DNA of 64,000 nucleotides from Chryseobacterium lathyri (lineage in GTDB: Bacteria; Bacteroidota; Bacteroidia; Flavobacteriales; Weeksellaceae): assembly GCF_003290185.1 (NCBI RefSeq), contig NZ_QNFY01000004.1, positions 62,001-126,000 on the forward strand. Reading direction: 5' to 3'. The notes under the pieces are model-generated. The model was not told the DNA's origin. It ran no database searches and was given only the letters and a program-made list of their open reading frames with translations. The position numbers were made by a program, and so were the translations under genes. Shown piece by piece: positions 23,257 through 33,545 of this stretch. Every line of letters begins with the position of its first letter. The first letter of the stretch is position 1.

Positions 23257-26200
23257 TTGAAACTGAAAATTAACAAAAGAAAGCTCTTAAAGCGTATTGC
23301 AATAACCTTTATTTCAATATTGGTTTTTCTTACCCTTCTGATATTTAGCTTAAGGCTTCCTGTCGTTCAGAACTTCATTAAAGATAAACTGGTTGTATAT
23401 CTTGAGAAAAAGATCAAGACCAAAGTAAGCCTGGAAAGGGTTAATATAGGATTTCCGAACAGCCTTATCATGGAAAACCTTTACCTTAAAGGCCAGGATG
23501 TAGATACACTTCTTGCTGTAAAAAAGCTGGATGTGGGCTTAAACATGCTGAAGCTTATCAGTTCCACAGCTGATATTACTTCGGTAGATCTTGAAGGAGC
23601 CCGCGCCAATGTAGTACGAAAACCCAACGGGACTTTCAATTTCGATTATATTATCAATGCTTTTGCGACCAGCGATAAAGAGGAAAGCCCTTCCAAACCG
23701 TTTATTATTTCCCTGGATAAGATCAATTTAAAAGATATCGGGGTGACGTTCAACGACCAACAGTCGAGGAATGATATTCAGCTGTATTTCAAATCATTTG
23801 ACACAAGGGTTAAAACTTTTGACCTTAATAAAAACACCTATGCCGTTAATGATATTAATCTGGACGGACTGAGATTAAAATTAAAGCAGGATCTTGTTGA
23901 AGAAGTCTCTAAAAAAGTAGAGAAAAAGGTGGATTCTCTTAATAATAAAAAGCCAATGAGTATTGGTCTCAGAGGTATCAAGCTTACCAATTTCAATATT
24001 GATTACGGTGATGATAACACCAAAACTTTTGCTAAAGTTCTGTTTAAAGAATTAAGTACGAAGGTCAATAAACTTGATCTTGAGAATAATTCCTACAATA
24101 TTTCCAATGTTTTTCTTTCCGGGGCAGATATTAACGCCAATCTGTATCTTCCTGCGCAGGACGCCAATCCGAAAGATCAAAAAGAACCTGAAATTTCAAA
24201 AGTTTCAGACAAGGAGAAAGCCATGAAACTGCTTCTTGGGAAGCTTGTCCTAAATGATGTAAAAGCCATTTACAATAACACAGCTATGGCTCCTACCAAA
24301 CAGGGAATGGATTTCAACCACATGAATTTTTCTAAAATGAACGTGGAGGTAAGACGCTTCAAAATGGAGAACAATACTTTTGCAGGCACAGTGAATTCAG
24401 CAGAAATCCAGGAAGGAAGGGGCTTGAATATCCAGAAATTCAATACAGATTTTGTGTATGCAGAAAAACAGGCTTACCTGAAAGATCTTTATCTGCAAAC
24501 CCCGAAGACACTGATCCGTGATGAGGTGATTTTAAATTATAACTCCTTTGACCAGCTGACTTCAAACCCGGGCGCTGTAAAAATTTCAGCCAACATTAAA
24601 GATTCCAAAATAGGTTTCGCCGATATTTTAAACATTGTTCCGACTTTACGAAATACTGTTCCCTTCAACAAATATCCGAATGCCATACTGAATGTCAATG
24701 CCAACGTTCAGGGAATGGTGAATGACCTTCTGATCAAAGATCTTAAAGTTTCAGGACTGGATCAGCTGAGAGTTGCTGCATCAGGAAGAATCAGGAATGC
24801 GATGAAGCCTGAAAATCTGTATTATGATCTTAGGGTCGGAGAATTTTCAGCAGAAGCTAAAACAGTGTACAATCTGGTTCCGAAAAATACAATTCCTTCC
24901 AATATATCCCTGCCTTCTCATTTCAGCATCAAAGGAAATGCAAAAGGAACAACAAAAGTAGTTAAGGCAGACCTGAACCTCTACTCTACCCTTGGAAATG
25001 CCGGTATTATTGCTGATGTGGACATGAGTAGAAAAAACCGGGAACTGTATGATGTAAAAGCCAATCTTCAGGCTGTTCAGGTTGGAAAGATCATTCAAAA
25101 TAAAGATATTGGTCCTATTACCGCACAAATTTCAGCAAAAGGCGAAAGCTTTGATTTCAAAAATGCCAACGCTAATCTGAAAGGTCATGTAGCATCAGCT
25201 GTCTACAAAGGATACCGTTATCAGAACATGGATTTAACAGGTAAAATAAACCGTGGTTTTTATAATATCGTTTTGAACTCAAAAGACCCGAACGCCAATC
25301 TGAATTTAATAGCTTCCGGAGTCTACAGCGAAAAAAATCCTACGGTAAAGATCAATGGTGAAGTGATCAAGCTCGATGTGAATAAACTTGGATTCTATGA
25401 AAAACCAATGATTATTGCCGGAAAAATTGATGGTGATTTTTCAAGCCTCAATCCGGATGCTTTAAACGGTTACCTAAACCTGAAAGATTTTGCTTTTTCA
25501 GATACCAAAGAGGTTTATCCTGTACAGGAAATGAATCTGAAAGCTTCTTCTACACAGGATTCCACGCAGATTATTTTCAATTCTCAGATTGCTGATGTTT
25601 CTTTAAAAGGAAAATATAAGCTGACACAGATTTTTGGTGCTTTAACGCATACGGTTAATCAATATTACCAATTCCAGAAGCCCGATAAAGGTCATAAAAT
25701 TGATCCGGGGCAGTTTTTCACATTCAATGCAAAGATCAAAAATGATGACCTGATCAGGAAATTTGTTCCGGAGCTGAAAAGTTTTGAAACCATCAATTTA
25801 GCCGGAAATTATGATGCAGATTCTCAAAAAATAGAAATAGACGGGCAGATCCCGCAATTATTATATGGTGAAAATTCGTTGGAAAATGTTGCTTTAAAAG
25901 TAACCAATGAAAATCAGGCGCTACAGTACAGCCTTAACGCAGGTGCTTTAAAAAGCTCCAGCTTCACCCTGAAAAAAATTGCAGTCAATGGAGATGTTGC
26001 CAATAATATCATCAATTACAATATTACCACAAAAGACGACAAAGACGCTACGCAGTTCCTTATTGCAGGAAATGCCAAATCTTTGAATGACATTACAGAA
26101 ATTTCTCTGAATCCGAACGGTTTGAAATTAAATTATTCGGACTGGAATGTTGCTGAAAACAATAAAATTCAGATTAGCAGCCAGGGAATTTTAGCTGATA

Positions 26201-28287
26201 ACTTTATCCTGACCAATGGCTCCAGTGAGATTTCACTTCAGTCTGAAACCGAACGCCCAACCAGCCCTTTAAATGTTTCATTAAAAGATTTTAAAATTGA
26301 AACCATTACTGAACTCATCAAAAAAGATACGGTCCTTGCAAAAGGAACCATTAACGGAACAGCTCAGCTTAGAGATGTCACGAAAAACATGACCTTCACT
26401 TCCGATCTTAATATTACAGATCTGATTGTGTACGGAAGCCCGGTTGGAAATCTGGCGGTAAAAGTGAACAACACTTCACCGAATATTTTAAATGCTGATG
26501 TTGCTCTTTCCGGCAATAACAATGATGTGAAAATTCTTGGAGATTACAATACTTCTTCCAGTACATTTGATCTGAATATGGCCATCAACCAGCTCCAGAT
26601 GAAGAGTGTTCAGGGCTTTTCCATGAATGCTATAACGAATACGGAAGGCTATCTTTCAGGAAATTTAAAAATCACCGGAAATACAGATAAACCCAATATT
26701 TTAGGTAAAGTAAAATTCAATGATGCCGGACTTGAAATTACAAAAACAGGCAGCGATTTCAGAAAATTGAATGACGAAATTGATTTTACAAACCGAGGAA
26801 TCGAGCTTAATAAGTTTAAAATAAATGATAAGGATGGAAATTCTCTTGTTATCAATGGGCAGATTCTTACTCAGACTTACAGGGATTTTGCATTCAACCT
26901 GGATGTGAACGCCAAAGACTTCAAGGTAGTCAATTCAGAAAAATCCAATGATGCGATGATGTATGGGATTCTTGCGATTGATGCAGGACTTCATATCAGA
27001 GGAAATTTAGATCTTCCAAAAGTTGACGGCAGGCTGTCGGTTTCTGATGATACGGATTTCACTTTTGTCCTTCCGCAATCCAGCCCCTCTCTGCAGGAAA
27101 GAGACGGAATTGTAGAATTTATCGACCAGGATCAGGTAGTTTTAAATAAAACCATCATTGCCGATTCGCTGAAAGCACAAAGCCGTTTCAAAGGAATGGA
27201 TGTAAGTGTAAACATTGAAGTAAGTAAAGAAGCTAAACTCTCTATTGTTATTGATAAAGCTAACGGAGATTTTGTAAAACTTCAGGGTGAAGCGGAACTG
27301 ACCGGAGGAATAGACCCGTCGGGGAAAACAACTCTTGTGGGAGTGTATGAAGTGGAAAAAGGATCTTATGAACTTTCTGTAAGTCTTCTGAAACGTAAAT
27401 TCGATATTCAGAAAGGAAGCACCATTACCTGGACCGGAGAGCCTACCGCAGCAACAATGGATATTACCGCAGTCTATAAAACGGAAGCTCCGCCTATAGA
27501 TCTCGTTGAGCAACAGGTAAGCGGGGAAGATGCGTCTGTAATGAATCAGTTTAAACAGAGAATACCTTTCAATACTTTATTAAAAATGAAAGGTGAGCTT
27601 CTGAAACCGCAAATCACTTTTGATATTACTACAGACGAAAAAAACAATTCTGTATCCTCAACGGTAACTGATATTGTAGACCAAAAGCTTACTCAGCTCA
27701 GAACACAGGAATCGGAAATGAACAAACAGGTTTTTGCTCTTCTGCTGCTGAACCGTTTCATTGGGGAGAATCCGTTTGAATCCGGCGCAGGAATGTCAGC
27801 TGAGATGATGGCCAGACAGAGTGTGAGTAAAATTCTATCCCAGCAGCTGAATAATCTGGCTTCAGGATTGATTAAAGGGGTTGATATTGATCTGGGTCTT
27901 GATTCTTCTGAAGATTATTCAAGCGGAACAAAGAATACAAGAACGGATCTGAATGTGGGAGTAAGCAAAAAATTACTGAATGACCGTCTGAAAGTTTCTG
28001 TGGGAAGTAATTTTGCACTGGAAGGTGAAGCACGCCAAAATGAGAATACAACGAATATTGCAGGAAACGTCACTGTAGACTACAGTCTTTCAAAAGACGG
28101 AAGATATATGCTTCGGGCTTATCGTAAGGATGAGTATCAGGTAGCTCTTCAGGGACAGATTATAGAAACGGGATTAGGATTTATCATCACTTTAGACTAT
28201 GATAAATTCCGGGAGATTTTTCAAAAATCCAAGAAGGACAGACGTAAAAAAGAAAACAAAAATAACCAGGTAGTAGAATTTAAATAA
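23257..28287 (+). CDS. tamB: TamB-like translocation and assembly protein
   Basis: A very long protein of 1676 residues. An N-terminal membrane anchor (about 13-32, ITFISILVFLTLLIFSLRL) is followed by an AsmA-like start (VQNFIKDKLVVYLEKKIKTK). A long repetitive beta-rich periplasmic region, likely a hydrophobic groove, leads to the C-terminal TamB domain (about 1250-1660; GGIDPSGKTTLVGVYEVEKG, then WTGEPTAATMDITAVYKTEA). TamB-family proteins bridge the inner and outer membranes and take part in outer-membrane protein assembly and lipid transport. The start is TTG (MKLKINKRK); no ATG fits nearby. It overlaps the outer-membrane partner gene by one base (TAATG). Confidence 0.9.
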   Translation: MKLKINKRKLLKRIAITFISILVFLTLLIFSLRLPVVQNFIKDKLVVYLEKKIKTKVSLERVNIGFPNSLIMENLYLKGQDVDTLLAVKKLDVGLNMLKLISSTADITSVDLEGARANVVRKPNGTFNFDYIINAFATSDKEESPSKPFIISLDKINLKDIGVTFNDQQSRNDIQLYFKSFDTRVKTFDLNKNTYAVNDINLDGLRLKLKQDLVEEVSKKVEKKVDSLNNKKPMSIGLRGIKLTNFNIDYGDDNTKTFAKVLFKELSTKVNKLDLENNSYNISNVFLSGADINANLYLPAQDANPKDQKEPEISKVSDKEKAMKLLLGKLVLNDVKAIYNNTAMAPTKQGMDFNHMNFSKMNVEVRRFKMENNTFAGTVNSAEIQEGRGLNIQKFNTDFVYAEKQAYLKDLYLQTPKTLIRDEVILNYNSFDQLTSNPGAVKISANIKDSKIGFADILNIVPTLRNTVPFNKYPNAILNVNANVQGMVNDLLIKDLKVSGLDQLRVAASGRIRNAMKPENLYYDLRVGEFSAEAKTVYNLVPKNTIPSNISLPSHFSIKGNAKGTTKVVKADLNLYSTLGNAGIIADVDMSRKNRELYDVKANLQAVQVGKIIQNKDIGPITAQISAKGESFDFKNANANLKGHVASAVYKGYRYQNMDLTGKINRGFYNIVLNSKDPNANLNLIASGVYSEKNPTVKINGEVIKLDVNKLGFYEKPMIIAGKIDGDFSSLNPDALNGYLNLKDFAFSDTKEVYPVQEMNLKASSTQDSTQIIFNSQIADVSLKGKYKLTQIFGALTHTVNQYYQFQKPDKGHKIDPGQFFTFNAKIKNDDLIRKFVPELKSFETINLAGNYDADSQKIEIDGQIPQLLYGENSLENVALKVTNENQALQYSLNAGALKSSSFTLKKIAVNGDVANNIINYNITTKDDKDATQFLIAGNAKSLNDITEISLNPNGLKLNYSDWNVAENNKIQISSQGILADNFILTNGSSEISLQSETERPTSPLNVSLKDFKIETITELIKKDTVLAKGTINGTAQLRDVTKNMTFTSDLNITDLIVYGSPVGNLAVKVNNTSPNILNADVALSGNNNDVKILGDYNTSSSTFDLNMAINQLQMKSVQGFSMNAITNTEGYLSGNLKITGNTDKPNILGKVKFNDAGLEITKTGSDFRKLNDEIDFTNRGIELNKFKINDKDGNSLVINGQILTQTYRDFAFNLDVNAKDFKVVNSEKSNDAMMYGILAIDAGLHIRGNLDLPKVDGRLSVSDDTDFTFVLPQSSPSLQERDGIVEFIDQDQVVLNKTIIADSLKAQSRFKGMDVSVNIEVSKEAKLSIVIDKANGDFVKLQGEAELTGGIDPSGKTTLVGVYEVEKGSYELSVSLLKRKFDIQKGSTITWTGEPTAATMDITAVYKTEAPPIDLVEQQVSGEDASVMNQFKQRIPFNTLLKMKGELLKPQITFDITTDEKNNSVSSTVTDIVDQKLTQLRTQESEMNKQVFALLLLNRFIGENPFESGAGMSAEMMARQSVSKILSQQLNNLASGLIKGVDIDLGLDSSEDYSSGTKNTRTDLNVGVSKKLLNDRLKVSVGSNFALEGEARQNENTTNIAGNVTVDYSLSKDGRYMLRAYRKDEYQVALQGQIIETGLGFIITLDYDKFREIFQKSKKDRRKKENKNNQVVEFK

Positions 28288-30611
28288 TGAAAATCAGATT
28301 TAATATATATTGGAAATACCTATTTGTTTCAGGCTTTGCGGCTGTTACTTTCTCATGCAGCAATACAAAATTCCTGAAGGAAGACCAGATGCTTTACGTA
28401 GGTGGAGAAGTGAAAATAGAGAATGATACCATCTCCAAGAAGGAGAAAAATGAGCTTCAGTCTGCATTGGAAGAAAATCTGGTTCCAAAGCCTAATTCCA
28501 CCATATTAGGGCTCCGTCCGAGATTGTATTTTTATAACATCGCCAAAGAGCCTAAAAAAGATAAAGGGTTCAATTACTGGCTGAAATATAAAGCAGGCGA
28601 AAAACCTGTTCTGTTAGGGGATGTAGATCGTGAATTCAACAGAAAAATCATTGAAAACTATTCTGAAAACAAAGGCTATTTCAATGCCAGAGCTACCTAT
28701 GATACGGTTTCCAAAAATAAAAAGGCAAAGGTAATTTATACTTTAAGGCCGGGCTCAAGATACTTCATCAGTAATGTTAAGTTTCAGCAGGATTCTTCTC
28801 TTGTCAATAAAGAAATTCAAAGTTTAACAAATAAAACTTTGCTTAAACCCGGAAAACCTTTTGACCTTGACGTGATTAAAGATGAAAGGGAACGTATTGA
28901 TAATGGCTTAAAAGAAAGGGGATTCTATTATTTCAATCCTGATAATATTATTGTTCAGGCAGACAGTACGGTAAGTAAAAATCATAAGGTTGAGCTTAAC
29001 GTAAAATTAAAAGACAATACTCCAGATCTGGCAACGCAGCAATTCAGTATTGACAAGGTCATTGTATTCCCTAATTATAATATACAGGACGTAAAGCGAG
29101 GCAAATACAGTGTTCCGATGAATACGGATTCACTTTCTAAATATGCGTACAATGATATTTATGTAATTGATCCTCAGCATAAATTCAAACCTAAGATTTT
29201 CGACAGAGCTCTGTATTTTAAGAAAGGGGATCTTTACAACCGTTCCAATCACAATCTTACGCTTAACCGTCTGATCAGTCTGGGGGTTTTTAAATTTGTA
29301 AAAAATGAATTCATTGTTTCGGATTCATTAAAACATCAGTTTGATGCTTATTATTTACTGACCCCGAGGCAAATTCAGTCGTTGAGGCTGGAAGCTTTGG
29401 GAAGAACCAATTCCGCCAATTATGCAGGTAGTGAATTAAACCTGAACTGGACACACAGAAATTTTTTCAGAGGAGCCGAACAGTTTAAGGCAGCTGTTTA
29501 CGGAGCTTTTGATTTCCAGATGGGAGGTCAGGAGAATGCAAAGAACCTCTTCCGTGCAGGAACGAATGTTCAGCTTTCGATTCCAAGAATTGTAGCGCCT
29601 TTCCGCTTTAATTCTTCAAGTGCTTTTGTTCCGAGAACAAACATTACTTTAGGCTATGAATTTCAAAACCGTACACAATTTTATACACTTAATAATTTTA
29701 CTGCTTCATTTGGGTATGTATGGAAAGAGAACGCCAGAAAAGAACATGATCTGAAAGTCATTGATATTACCTTAGTTTCTCCTGCCAAAGTAACCGATGA
29801 ATTCCTTAAGCAGGCAACCACCCCCGCTGCACGAAGAGTGGTTGAAAAGCAACTTATATTCGGACCAACTTATTCGTATACGTATACCAATACAATGCTT
29901 CCCAAAACGAATACCATCTATTATAAGGGAACATTGGATCTTGCAGGAAATATTACCGGTTTGGTGACGGGAGCCAATGTAAAAAAAGATAAAGAAAAGA
30001 AAATCTTCGGGGTTCCATTCAGTCAATATGCAAAAATGGAACATGATTTCAGATTCTACCATAAATTCACTGAAAAAAGTTCATTCGCCAGCAGGTTTAT
30101 CGGCGGGATAGCCTATCCATATGGAAATTCGGAATTCATTCCTTTCTCCAAACAGTTTTTCGCAGGAGGAAGCAACAGTATCCGTGCTTTTCGGGCAAGA
30201 ACTTTGGGTCCTGGAAGTTTTGATCCCCGAACGATTGAAAAAGGTACTCTGCTAGATCAGGCTGGAGATATCAAATTAGAATTAAACGCTGAATATCGAG
30301 CTAATATTTATAAATTTCTGAATGTTGCGGCTTTTGTCGACGCAGGAAATGTCTGGTTGATCAATGATGATAAGGACAGACCGGGAGGGAAATTTTCCAA
30401 AGAATTTTTAAGTGAAATTGCAGTGGGAGCCGGAGTTGGCCTAAGACTTGATTTTTCCATCCTGATTTTGAGACTTGACCTGGCAATGCCTTTAAGGGTT
30501 CCTTATTATGAAAAAGGCGACCGATGGGCATTTAACAGGATCAATTTCGGAGATTCACAATGGAGAAAAGATAATTTAGTTTTAAATATAGCCATCGGAT
30601 ATCCTTTCTAA
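28287..30611 (+). CDS. tamA: outer-membrane BamA/TamA-family lipoprotein
   Basis: A 774-residue Omp85 protein. It has a lipoprotein-type signal (VTFSCSNTK; cysteine about residue 24), as is usual for Bacteroidota TamA relatives. POTRA-like domains occupy about 30-360 (NRKIIENYSENKGYFNARATYD, then ERERIDNGLKERGFYYFNPD). A C-terminal 16-strand barrel (about 400-774) carries FAGGSNSIRAFRARTLGPG, the L6 motif region, and ends in aromatic F. It acts with the adjacent TamB. The 1-base overlap argues for an operon. yihY follows after one base. The tamA name is by partner and family, not proof of function. Confidence 0.88.
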   Translation: MKIRFNIYWKYLFVSGFAAVTFSCSNTKFLKEDQMLYVGGEVKIENDTISKKEKNELQSALEENLVPKPNSTILGLRPRLYFYNIAKEPKKDKGFNYWLKYKAGEKPVLLGDVDREFNRKIIENYSENKGYFNARATYDTVSKNKKAKVIYTLRPGSRYFISNVKFQQDSSLVNKEIQSLTNKTLLKPGKPFDLDVIKDERERIDNGLKERGFYYFNPDNIIVQADSTVSKNHKVELNVKLKDNTPDLATQQFSIDKVIVFPNYNIQDVKRGKYSVPMNTDSLSKYAYNDIYVIDPQHKFKPKIFDRALYFKKGDLYNRSNHNLTLNRLISLGVFKFVKNEFIVSDSLKHQFDAYYLLTPRQIQSLRLEALGRTNSANYAGSELNLNWTHRNFFRGAEQFKAAVYGAFDFQMGGQENAKNLFRAGTNVQLSIPRIVAPFRFNSSSAFVPRTNITLGYEFQNRTQFYTLNNFTASFGYVWKENARKEHDLKVIDITLVSPAKVTDEFLKQATTPAARRVVEKQLIFGPTYSYTYTNTMLPKTNTIYYKGTLDLAGNITGLVTGANVKKDKEKKIFGVPFSQYAKMEHDFRFYHKFTEKSSFASRFIGGIAYPYGNSEFIPFSKQFFAGGSNSIRAFRARTLGPGSFDPRTIEKGTLLDQAGDIKLELNAEYRANIYKFLNVAAFVDAGNVWLINDDKDRPGGKFSKEFLSEIAVGAGVGLRLDFSILILRLDLAMPLRVPYYEKGDRWAFNRINFGDSQWRKDNLVLNIAIGYPF

Positions 30612-30612
30612 T

Positions 30613-31545
30613 ATGATCAATACCATCAAATTTTTCTGGGAGGTACTGAAAGATACCTTCGCTGAATGGAACAATTCTTCCGCATCAAAAGATTCGGCAA
30701 GTCTTGCCTATTATGCGATTTTTTCCATCCCGGGATTATTGATCATTATTATCTGGATTGCAGGAAATTTTTTTGGTGAGGAAGCCATCCGCGGTGAGAT
30801 TAGCAACCAGATCAGCGGATTGATGGGAAAAGACGTTGCTAAAAGTATTGAAGGGATGATTGCGGGAGCACTTATTGACAAGCAAAATATTTTTATGAAA
30901 ATTGTAGGGATCGGATCGTTAGTTTTTGGTTCCACTACTTTATTTTTTCAGCTGCAGCATACTTTGAATACGCTTTGGGATGTGGAAGCTGCTCCTAAAA
31001 AAGCCCTGGTGAAATTTCTTTTGGACAGAGCCAACTCATTAGGAATGATCCTGATTCTTGGATTTTTACTGATGATCACAATGATTTTATCTTCAATGAT
31101 CAGCCTGTTTAACAATTGGATTACCAATTACTTTGGTCTTGAGACTTATATGCTTGTAGAGTTGGTGAATTTTGCCATTGGTTTTGGATTGGTGATGCTT
31201 TTATTTGCACTTATGTTCAAAGTGCTTCCTGATATCAAAATCAGTTGGAAACCTGTATGGAAAGGAGCTTTACTGACCACCATTTTATTTACACTGGGTA
31301 AATTTTTACTGAGCCTTTATTTTGGTAATTTTAAACCTACATCTACTTTTGGAGCCGCAGGAACCGTTATTTTAATTATGATGTGGATTAATTATTCCTG
31401 TATGCTTATCTTTTTCGGAGCCGAATTTACGAAAGTGTATAACTACAAAAAAGGCTATAAGGTTGTTCTTTCCAAGCACGCAAAATGGAGTGCTGCAAAG
31501 TTGTACAGAGATAGCAAAAGAGAGGATGAGTTGAAAGAAATATGA
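30613..31545 (+). CDS. YihY/virulence factor BrkB family membrane protein
   Basis: A 310-residue inner-membrane protein with about six hydrophobic helices. Family signatures: SASLAYYAIFSIPGLLIIII near the start, STTLFFQLQHTLNTLWDV, and a C-terminal PTSTFGAAGTVILIMMWINY followed by FFGAEFTKVY. It is a UPF0761-type protein; members have been linked to envelope lipid transport together with AsmA/TamB-like proteins. Its position one base after the TamB-TamA pair fits such a role. A charged C-terminal tail (RDSKREDELKEI) faces the cytosol. Confidence 0.88.
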   Translation: MINTIKFFWEVLKDTFAEWNNSSASKDSASLAYYAIFSIPGLLIIIIWIAGNFFGEEAIRGEISNQISGLMGKDVAKSIEGMIAGALIDKQNIFMKIVGIGSLVFGSTTLFFQLQHTLNTLWDVEAAPKKALVKFLLDRANSLGMILILGFLLMITMILSSMISLFNNWITNYFGLETYMLVELVNFAIGFGLVMLLFALMFKVLPDIKISWKPVWKGALLTTILFTLGKFLLSLYFGNFKPTSTFGAAGTVILIMMWINYSCMLIFFGAEFTKVYNYKKGYKVVLSKHAKWSAAKLYRDSKREDELKEI

Positions 31546-31616
31546 TAACCTTGGAATACGTAGTTACAAAACGGTAACATTAATGGTTGTTTATCATTAA
31601 TACATTTTACACATAA

Positions 31617-31654
31617 AAAAAAGCCTCCCAAAAATTTCAGGAGGCTTTATTTTT
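31617..31654. terminator. bidirectional terminator between yihY-like gene and argS
   Basis: AAAGCCTCC / GGAGGCTTT stem (near 31620-31648) has A-rich DNA on the left and T-rich DNA on the right, so it can end both convergent transcripts. Confidence 0.85.
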
Positions 31655-33414
31655 TACATTCTGTCTACAGTTCCGATACCGAGCAATGCTAATGATTTTT
31701 TGATCGTTTTAGCTGTCAGGTCAGATAAATTTAAACGGAATTGTTTTAATTTTTCATCTTCCAGTTTCAGAATGATATTACTCTGATAGAATGAATTATA
31801 AGATTTAACCAGATCATAAACATAGTTCGCTACTAAAGCAGGGCTTAATGCTTCTGCTGACTTCGCAACCACAGTTTTATAATTTATCAATAACATGATC
31901 AGTTCTTTCTCATATTGATTTAAGGTTACATCAGAAATTTCCTTGTAATCTACGCCGGCTTTTGAAAGCAAGGATTGAATACGTGCATAGGTATAAAGAA
32001 TAAACGGACCTGTATTTCCTGAAAACTCTACACTTTCAGCAGGATTAAACATCATTTTTTTCTTTGGATCTACCTTTAGCATAAAATATTTCAACGCAGC
32101 TAATCCTATTATCTCATAAGAAACTTCTTTTTCTTCTTCAGAAAGCCCTTCCAGTTTTCCTAATTCTGTAGTGATAGATTTTGCTGTCCCATACATTTCC
32201 TGCATGAGATCATCTGCATCCACTACGGTTCCTTCACGGGACTTCATTTTTCCTTCAGGAAGTTCTACCATTCCGTAAGAAAGATGGAACAATTGATCTG
32301 CCCAGGAATATCCCAACTTTTTCATGATTTTAAATAAAACCTGGAAGTGATAATCCTGCTCGTTTCCTACTGTATAGATCAGCTTCTGAATATTATTTTC
32401 CTTGAAACGCTGAACAGCTGTTCCCAAATCCTGAGTCATATAAACCGAAGTTCCGTCTGAACGAAGCAGCAGTTTCTGATCAAGGCCTTCATCGGTAAGA
32501 TCACACCATACGGAGCCATCTTCTTTCTGATAAAGAATACCTTTGTCCAATCCTTCCTGGATCAGATCTTTTCCTAAAATATAAGTATTGCTTTCGTACT
32601 GAACCTGATCAAAATCTACTCCCAATCTTTTGTAAGTTTCATTGAATCCTTTATAAACCCAGGAATTCATTTCGTTCCAAAGATCTCTTACCTGCTGATC
32701 TCCGTTTTCCCAATCTACAAGCATTTTCTGAGCTTCTTTGATCAAAGGAGCCTCTTTTTTAGCCTGCTCTTCTTCTATTCCCTGACCTACAAGTTCGGCA
32801 ATTTCTTTTTTATAGTTCTTATCGAATTCTACATAATAGTTTCCAACAAATTTATCTCCTTTTATATGGGATGTTTCAGGAGTTTCTCCATGTCCGAATT
32901 TCTCCCAGGCCAACATCGATTTGCAGATATGAATTCCTCGGTCGTTAATGATTTGTGATTTAATCACATCATAACCGGCCTCTTTTAAGATTTGAGCTAC
33001 AGAAAAACCTAACAGGTTGTTTCTTACGTGTCCCAGGTGAAGTGGCTTGTTCGTATTTGGAGAAGAATATTCCACCATTACTGTAGAATTTTTCTTTTCA
33101 ATCGTATCAAAATCATTGCTCACAGATCTGAAATTATCCACAAACAGCTGGTTCTGTACCTTAACATTAAGGAACCCTTTCACCACATTAAAACTTTCAA
33201 ATAGGTCAGACTGCTCCGTCAAAGCTTCACCTAATTCAACGCCAATACTTTCCGGATTTTTCTTCAGCTGTTTTACCAATGGAAATGTTACAATGGTAAA
33301 GTCACCTTCAAATTCCGTTTTATTTTCCTGAATCTCCAGATGGATATCTTTTAACTGGTATACATTTAAAATAACCTCTGCAAGTTTCTTTTCTATACTA
33401 TCTTTAATATTCAT
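31654..33414 (-). CDS. argS: arginyl-tRNA synthetase
   Basis: A 586-residue class I synthetase that charges tRNA-Arg. The N-terminal Add-1 domain (about 1-110) is followed by the HIGH motif as HLGH (126-129) in SSPNTNKPLHLGHVRNN. The KMSKS equivalent is GKMKSREGTVVDADDL, the form common in ArgRS. The C-terminal anticodon-binding DALR domain ends in LLGIGTVDRM, as ArgRS usually does. The length is typical. Transcription probably starts at the TATATTTG box at 33479-33486, beside a perfect palindrome. Confidence 0.97.
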   Translation of the reverse strand: MNIKDSIEKKLAEVILNVYQLKDIHLEIQENKTEFEGDFTIVTFPLVKQLKKNPESIGVELGEALTEQSDLFESFNVVKGFLNVKVQNQLFVDNFRSVSNDFDTIEKKNSTVMVEYSSPNTNKPLHLGHVRNNLLGFSVAQILKEAGYDVIKSQIINDRGIHICKSMLAWEKFGHGETPETSHIKGDKFVGNYYVEFDKNYKKEIAELVGQGIEEEQAKKEAPLIKEAQKMLVDWENGDQQVRDLWNEMNSWVYKGFNETYKRLGVDFDQVQYESNTYILGKDLIQEGLDKGILYQKEDGSVWCDLTDEGLDQKLLLRSDGTSVYMTQDLGTAVQRFKENNIQKLIYTVGNEQDYHFQVLFKIMKKLGYSWADQLFHLSYGMVELPEGKMKSREGTVVDADDLMQEMYGTAKSITTELGKLEGLSEEEKEVSYEIIGLAALKYFMLKVDPKKKMMFNPAESVEFSGNTGPFILYTYARIQSLLSKAGVDYKEISDVTLNQYEKELIMLLINYKTVVAKSAEALSPALVANYVYDLVKSYNSFYQSNIILKLEDEKLKQFRLNLSDLTAKTIKKSLALLGIGTVDRM

Positions 33415-33461
33415 GTGTTATATATTAACTTTTTAAAGGCCACATGGAATAGCCTTATTTC

Positions 33462-33486
33462 ATCTCAAATTTGAGATACAAATATA
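33462..33486 (-). promoter_or_regulatory. argS promoter with perfect 16-bp palindrome
   Basis: Minus-strand -7 box TATATTTG (33479-33486) is followed at once by ATCTCAAATTTGAGAT (33462-33477), a perfect palindrome. The predicted start of transcription falls within it, a position suited to a repressor site. Confidence 0.55.
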
Positions 33487-33493
33487 CGGAAAT

Positions 33494-33536
33494 AAAAAAA
33501 CCGCCCGAAGGCGGTTTTGATATGAATGTTAAATAT
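33494..33536 (-). terminator. terminator of susCD pair 1
   Basis: On the minus strand ACCGCC-TTCG-GGCGGT followed by seven T, 9 bases past the susD stop. The hairpin and about 19 adjacent bases are nearly identical to those after the second pair. Confidence 0.88.
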
Positions 33537-33545
33537 ACTAAGGGA

